A stretch of DNA of 41,329 bases from Oscillibacter sp. (GTDB lineage Bacteria; Bacillota; Clostridia; Oscillospirales; Oscillospiraceae): assembly GCA_022795445.1 (NCBI GenBank), contig JAAWGR010000018.1, positions 1-41,329 of the forward strand, read 5' to 3'. Position numbers and translations under genes: made by a program. Shown here piece by piece: positions 38,966 to 41,329 of the stretch. Under the pieces are notes generated by a model. It was not told the DNA's origin, searched no databases, and saw only the letters and a program-made list of their open reading frames with translations. The number at the start of each line of letters is the position of its first letter. Position 1 is the stretch's first letter.

Positions 38966-41329
38966 TCAGCCTTCCGCCTCCCGCAGCCGTTCCACGATGG
39001 TGTGCTTGGCTACGGAGCGGTAAGTCCACAGCGGCACCAGCGCTCCCAAGGCCAGGAAGATGGGGAGAATCACCACAATGGGGAGCACCGTCAGGCGGTA
39101 GGTAAAGAACCAGAAAATGTCTTCCACGGCGTTGCCCACCAGGGGTCCCAGACATACCGTCATCACCAGGGACACCGCCAGGGCCAGGAGCGTGTAATAA
39201 AGGCCCTCAAAGACCAGCATGGTTTTCAGCTGCTTTCCGGTCATGCCTACGGATTGGAGCACCGCCAGCTCCCGCTTCCGGGTGAGGATACCCGTCAGCA
39301 CCGCGTTGACGAAGTTCAGAACGCCCACCAGTCCGATGATAAAGCTCAGCGCCCCGCCCATAGTTATGAACATGTTCCGGAAGCCTTCAAACTCAGCCAC
39401 ATGGCTGGCCCGGCTCTCGTAGTCGTAGAGGGGCTGGACGCTCTCAGTGTACTCCGCCAGAAAAGCTTCCATGTCCGCCTCCGCCTCGTCGGTGGTGTTG
39501 AAGAGGTAGGTCATAACGCTGTTGGTTCCGGTGTCCTGCTTAAACTGCTCCGCCCCCAGGATGAAATCATCGGAGCCTAATACCCGGTAGCGGTAAGAGA
39601 TGGATCTGGGAACCTGCACCAGGGCGCAGACGGTGTAGTCGATATCCTCGTAGACCGTGGCCCGCTCTCCCCAGGGGCGGCCGCTCTCAATGGCGGCGTC
39701 TACATCTGTAAAGATTTCTCCGGTGTCCCGGTAAAAGAATTCCGTCTCGGTGATATAGCGGATGGTCACGGTGTCCCCCAGTTTGGCCCAGTTGCTGCCC
39801 CATTGGGTGGCGTTGTAGTCGTCGGTCAGGTACACGGCGGCAATGGCGTTCTGTGTGGGGTCCGACAAGGGAGCCAGGTCTCCCTCCAGCACATCCAGCA
39901 GGCTCAGGGGAAAATCTTCCATGCCGTACATCCGCACGCCGGTTTCCAGAAGCCCGTTGGGCATACGGTCCGTGAGCTCTATGACCTGGTCCACGACGTC
40001 CGGGGAATTATACGTTCCATAGCTCTGCCGGAGCCAATCCTCGGTAACAAACTCCTTCATGGCAGAGACGCCGCCATACACCCGTCCGGAGTTCTCCAAG
40101 CCGTTTTGGGCGTTGATATCCGCGATGATTTCCTCCGGTACGGCCTCGTCCGTGGAGCGGAAGCCGATAGTGGTCTGGAAGTAAGCGGCGTCCCCCAGGA
40201 TAAAATCCACGTCGGCGTTTTGGGCCAGGTACTTGTTCATGTCGAAGCCGGTGGAGAAGGTGTAGGTAATTGTCGCCAGCACCACCGCCAGGGTGAGGGA
40301 GAGGACCGTGACCACGGTTTTCCCCCGGCTGCGGCCCAAGTTGGCCCAAGCCATACCCGGCAGGGATGCGCCGTTCTGGGCTTTGCGGAGCTTCTCCCGC
40401 TTCCCTGCTTTTCTTGGTCCGCTGCCCTCGGTGTAGCGCACGGCCTCCACGGGGGAGACCTTCGCCGCCATACGGCCCGGCCGGGCGCAGGAGAGGAACA
40501 CGGTCAGGAGGGCAAACAGCGCTGCGCCGACGAAAATCAGGGGGTTGAAGGAGACAAAGGCGTTTTTATAGATCAGCTGGGCCATGATGATCGGGGTAAG
40601 CTTGTTGCCGATAACAAAGCCCAGGAGCAGTCCGATGGGGATGCCGATGAGGCTGAGGAGCAGCGCCTGCTGGCGGACGATGCGTTTGAGCTGCTTCCCG
40701 GTGGTGCCGATGGTTTTCAGCAGACCGTAGAAGCGGATGTCATTGGTGACGGAAATCTGGAAGACGTTGTAGATAATCAGGTAGCCAGTGAAGATAATCA
40801 GCAGCAGCAAAACCACAATGGCAATCAGCGTTGTGATATCAAATCTGTTGGAGAGCTGCGCTCCGGAATAGCCCCAGTTGACGCCGATTTTCAGGTAGTT
40901 TTCCGCCTGGGCATCCTCGTGCTGATAGCCGTGGTTTTCCAGGATCTGAAGGACATTTTCCTCGATATGGAGGTCGTTTTTGAACATCATGTCCAGGTTC
41001 CACACTCCGGTCATGGAGTAAGGGTCGCCGCTGCCCAGGGCGCAGAGTTCCTCAGCGGCGGAGCGGGGCAGAAGCACATTGCTGGCGACTAGGGCGCTGT
41101 CGTACTCCCACCATCCTGAGAGGGTGAAGGTTCGGGTAACCAGTTCCCGGCTGGAGGTGTTTTCGTCAATGTAGAAGGAGATGGTGAATTTCGCGCCCAC
41201 CTTCGGCTCCACACCCAAAAGGGCCAAAACGCGGGTATCCGTGGCGGCCTCGTCGGTGCCCTCCCGAGGAAGGGTTCCTTCTGTAGGCTGGCAGAAGTAG
41301 TGGGGCGCGGCGGCGGGCTCCAGATAGGA
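38966..41329 (-). CDS. FtsX-like ABC transporter permease, 5-prime end outside the window
   Basis: The frame is open to the right edge, so at least 787 residues are present and the N-terminus is missing. Two FtsX-type blocks are seen. The first has segments near LIAIVVLLLLIIFTGYLIIYNVF, with the cytoplasmic motif NDIRFYGLLKTIGTTGKQLKRIV. The second lies at the C-terminus, with RKRELAVLQSVGMTGKQLKTM and three closing segments. A large extracellular domain lies between them. The layout (ten segments in the full protein) fits macrolide/lantibiotic-type exporters or lipoprotein-release permeases. Its ATPase partner is probably just beyond the edge. The BceRS-like pair nearby is a plausible regulator. 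Confidence 0.92.
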   Translation of the reverse strand, partial: SYLEPAAAPHYFCQPTEGTLPREGTDEAATDTRVLALLGVEPKVGAKFTISFYIDENTSSRELVTRTFTLSGWWEYDSALVASNVLLPRSAAEELCALGSGDPYSMTGVWNLDMMFKNDLHIEENVLQILENHGYQHEDAQAENYLKIGVNWGYSGAQLSNRFDITTLIAIVVLLLLIIFTGYLIIYNVFQISVTNDIRFYGLLKTIGTTGKQLKRIVRQQALLLSLIGIPIGLLLGFVIGNKLTPIIMAQLIYKNAFVSFNPLIFVGAALFALLTVFLSCARPGRMAAKVSPVEAVRYTEGSGPRKAGKREKLRKAQNGASLPGMAWANLGRSRGKTVVTVLSLTLAVVLATITYTFSTGFDMNKYLAQNADVDFILGDAAYFQTTIGFRSTDEAVPEEIIADINAQNGLENSGRVYGGVSAMKEFVTEDWLRQSYGTYNSPDVVDQVIELTDRMPNGLLETGVRMYGMEDFPLSLLDVLEGDLAPLSDPTQNAIAAVYLTDDYNATQWGSNWAKLGDTVTIRYITETEFFYRDTGEIFTDVDAAIESGRPWGERATVYEDIDYTVCALVQVPRSISYRYRVLGSDDFILGAEQFKQDTGTNSVMTYLFNTTDEAEADMEAFLAEYTESVQPLYDYESRASHVAEFEGFRNMFITMGGALSFIIGLVGVLNFVNAVLTGILTRKRELAVLQSVGMTGKQLKTMLVFEGLYYTLLALAVSLVMTVCLGPLVGNAVEDIFWFFTYRLTVLPIVVILPIFLALGALVPLWTYRSVAKHTIVERLREAEG

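Overview
The window looks like chromosomal DNA of an anaerobic gut Clostridia, most like the butyrate-forming Oscillospiraceae (Intestinimonas, Lawsonibacter, Flavonifractor type). The reasons are a GC-rich genome with Firmicutes-type promoters and AGGAGG ribosome binding sites, a complete lysine fermentation pathway, a CoA-transferase of the butyrate type, and BceRS-type two-component genes. The genus is an inference; no 16S gene is present.

Layout. 1-800: four tRNA genes (Val, Asp, Phe, Gly) read leftwards from a consensus promoter, then a small Cys-rich protein. 1.0-5.4 kb: a membrane protein of unknown function, a PhzF-like isomerase, Kal (3-aminobutyryl-CoA ammonia-lyase), a LysE-type exporter and a divergent HxlR regulator. 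5.4-16.1 kb: the core lysine fermentation locus. kamB-kamC (aminomutase reactivase) have their own promoter. A lysine riboswitch then precedes kce-kdd-kamA-kamD-kamE-nhaC. 16.1-18.4 kb: a 45-codon ORF, a LysR regulator and a LysO-type lysine exporter. 18.4-25.7 kb: a probable D-amino-acid/D-peptide utilisation module made of an N-acyl-D-amino-acid deacylase, a sigma-54 activator, an APC permease, a DmpA-type peptidase and a DppA-type D-aminopeptidase. Near-consensus sigma-54 promoters lie in front of both target transcription units. 25.7-31.5 kb: an unknown protein, then a transglutaminase-like lipoprotein, a PilC/GspF protein, four pilin-like proteins and PilT. 31.5-41.3 kb: a GH13 glucosidase, an A/T-rich orphan ORF, the CoA-transferase, a decayed SAP/DUF6434 gene, a two-component system, a 3-hydroxyacyl-CoA dehydrogenase and an FtsX-type ABC permease that runs off the right edge.

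How the genes work together. KamA, KamDE, Kdd, Kce and Kal together take L-lysine and acetyl-CoA to crotonyl-CoA and acetoacetate, with release of two ammonia. KamBC should repair inactivated KamDE. NhaC probably moves lysine or balances ions. The CoA-transferase at 34 kb could make the final butyrate. The riboswitch upstream of kce is wired so that lysine binding should prevent a terminator. It would therefore be an ON switch, opposite to the usual lysine riboswitch of biosynthetic genes. The second system of interest is the sigma-54 module: one activator flanked on both sides by sigma-54 promoters, with three hydrolases and one permease whose families all point to D-amino acids or D-peptides.
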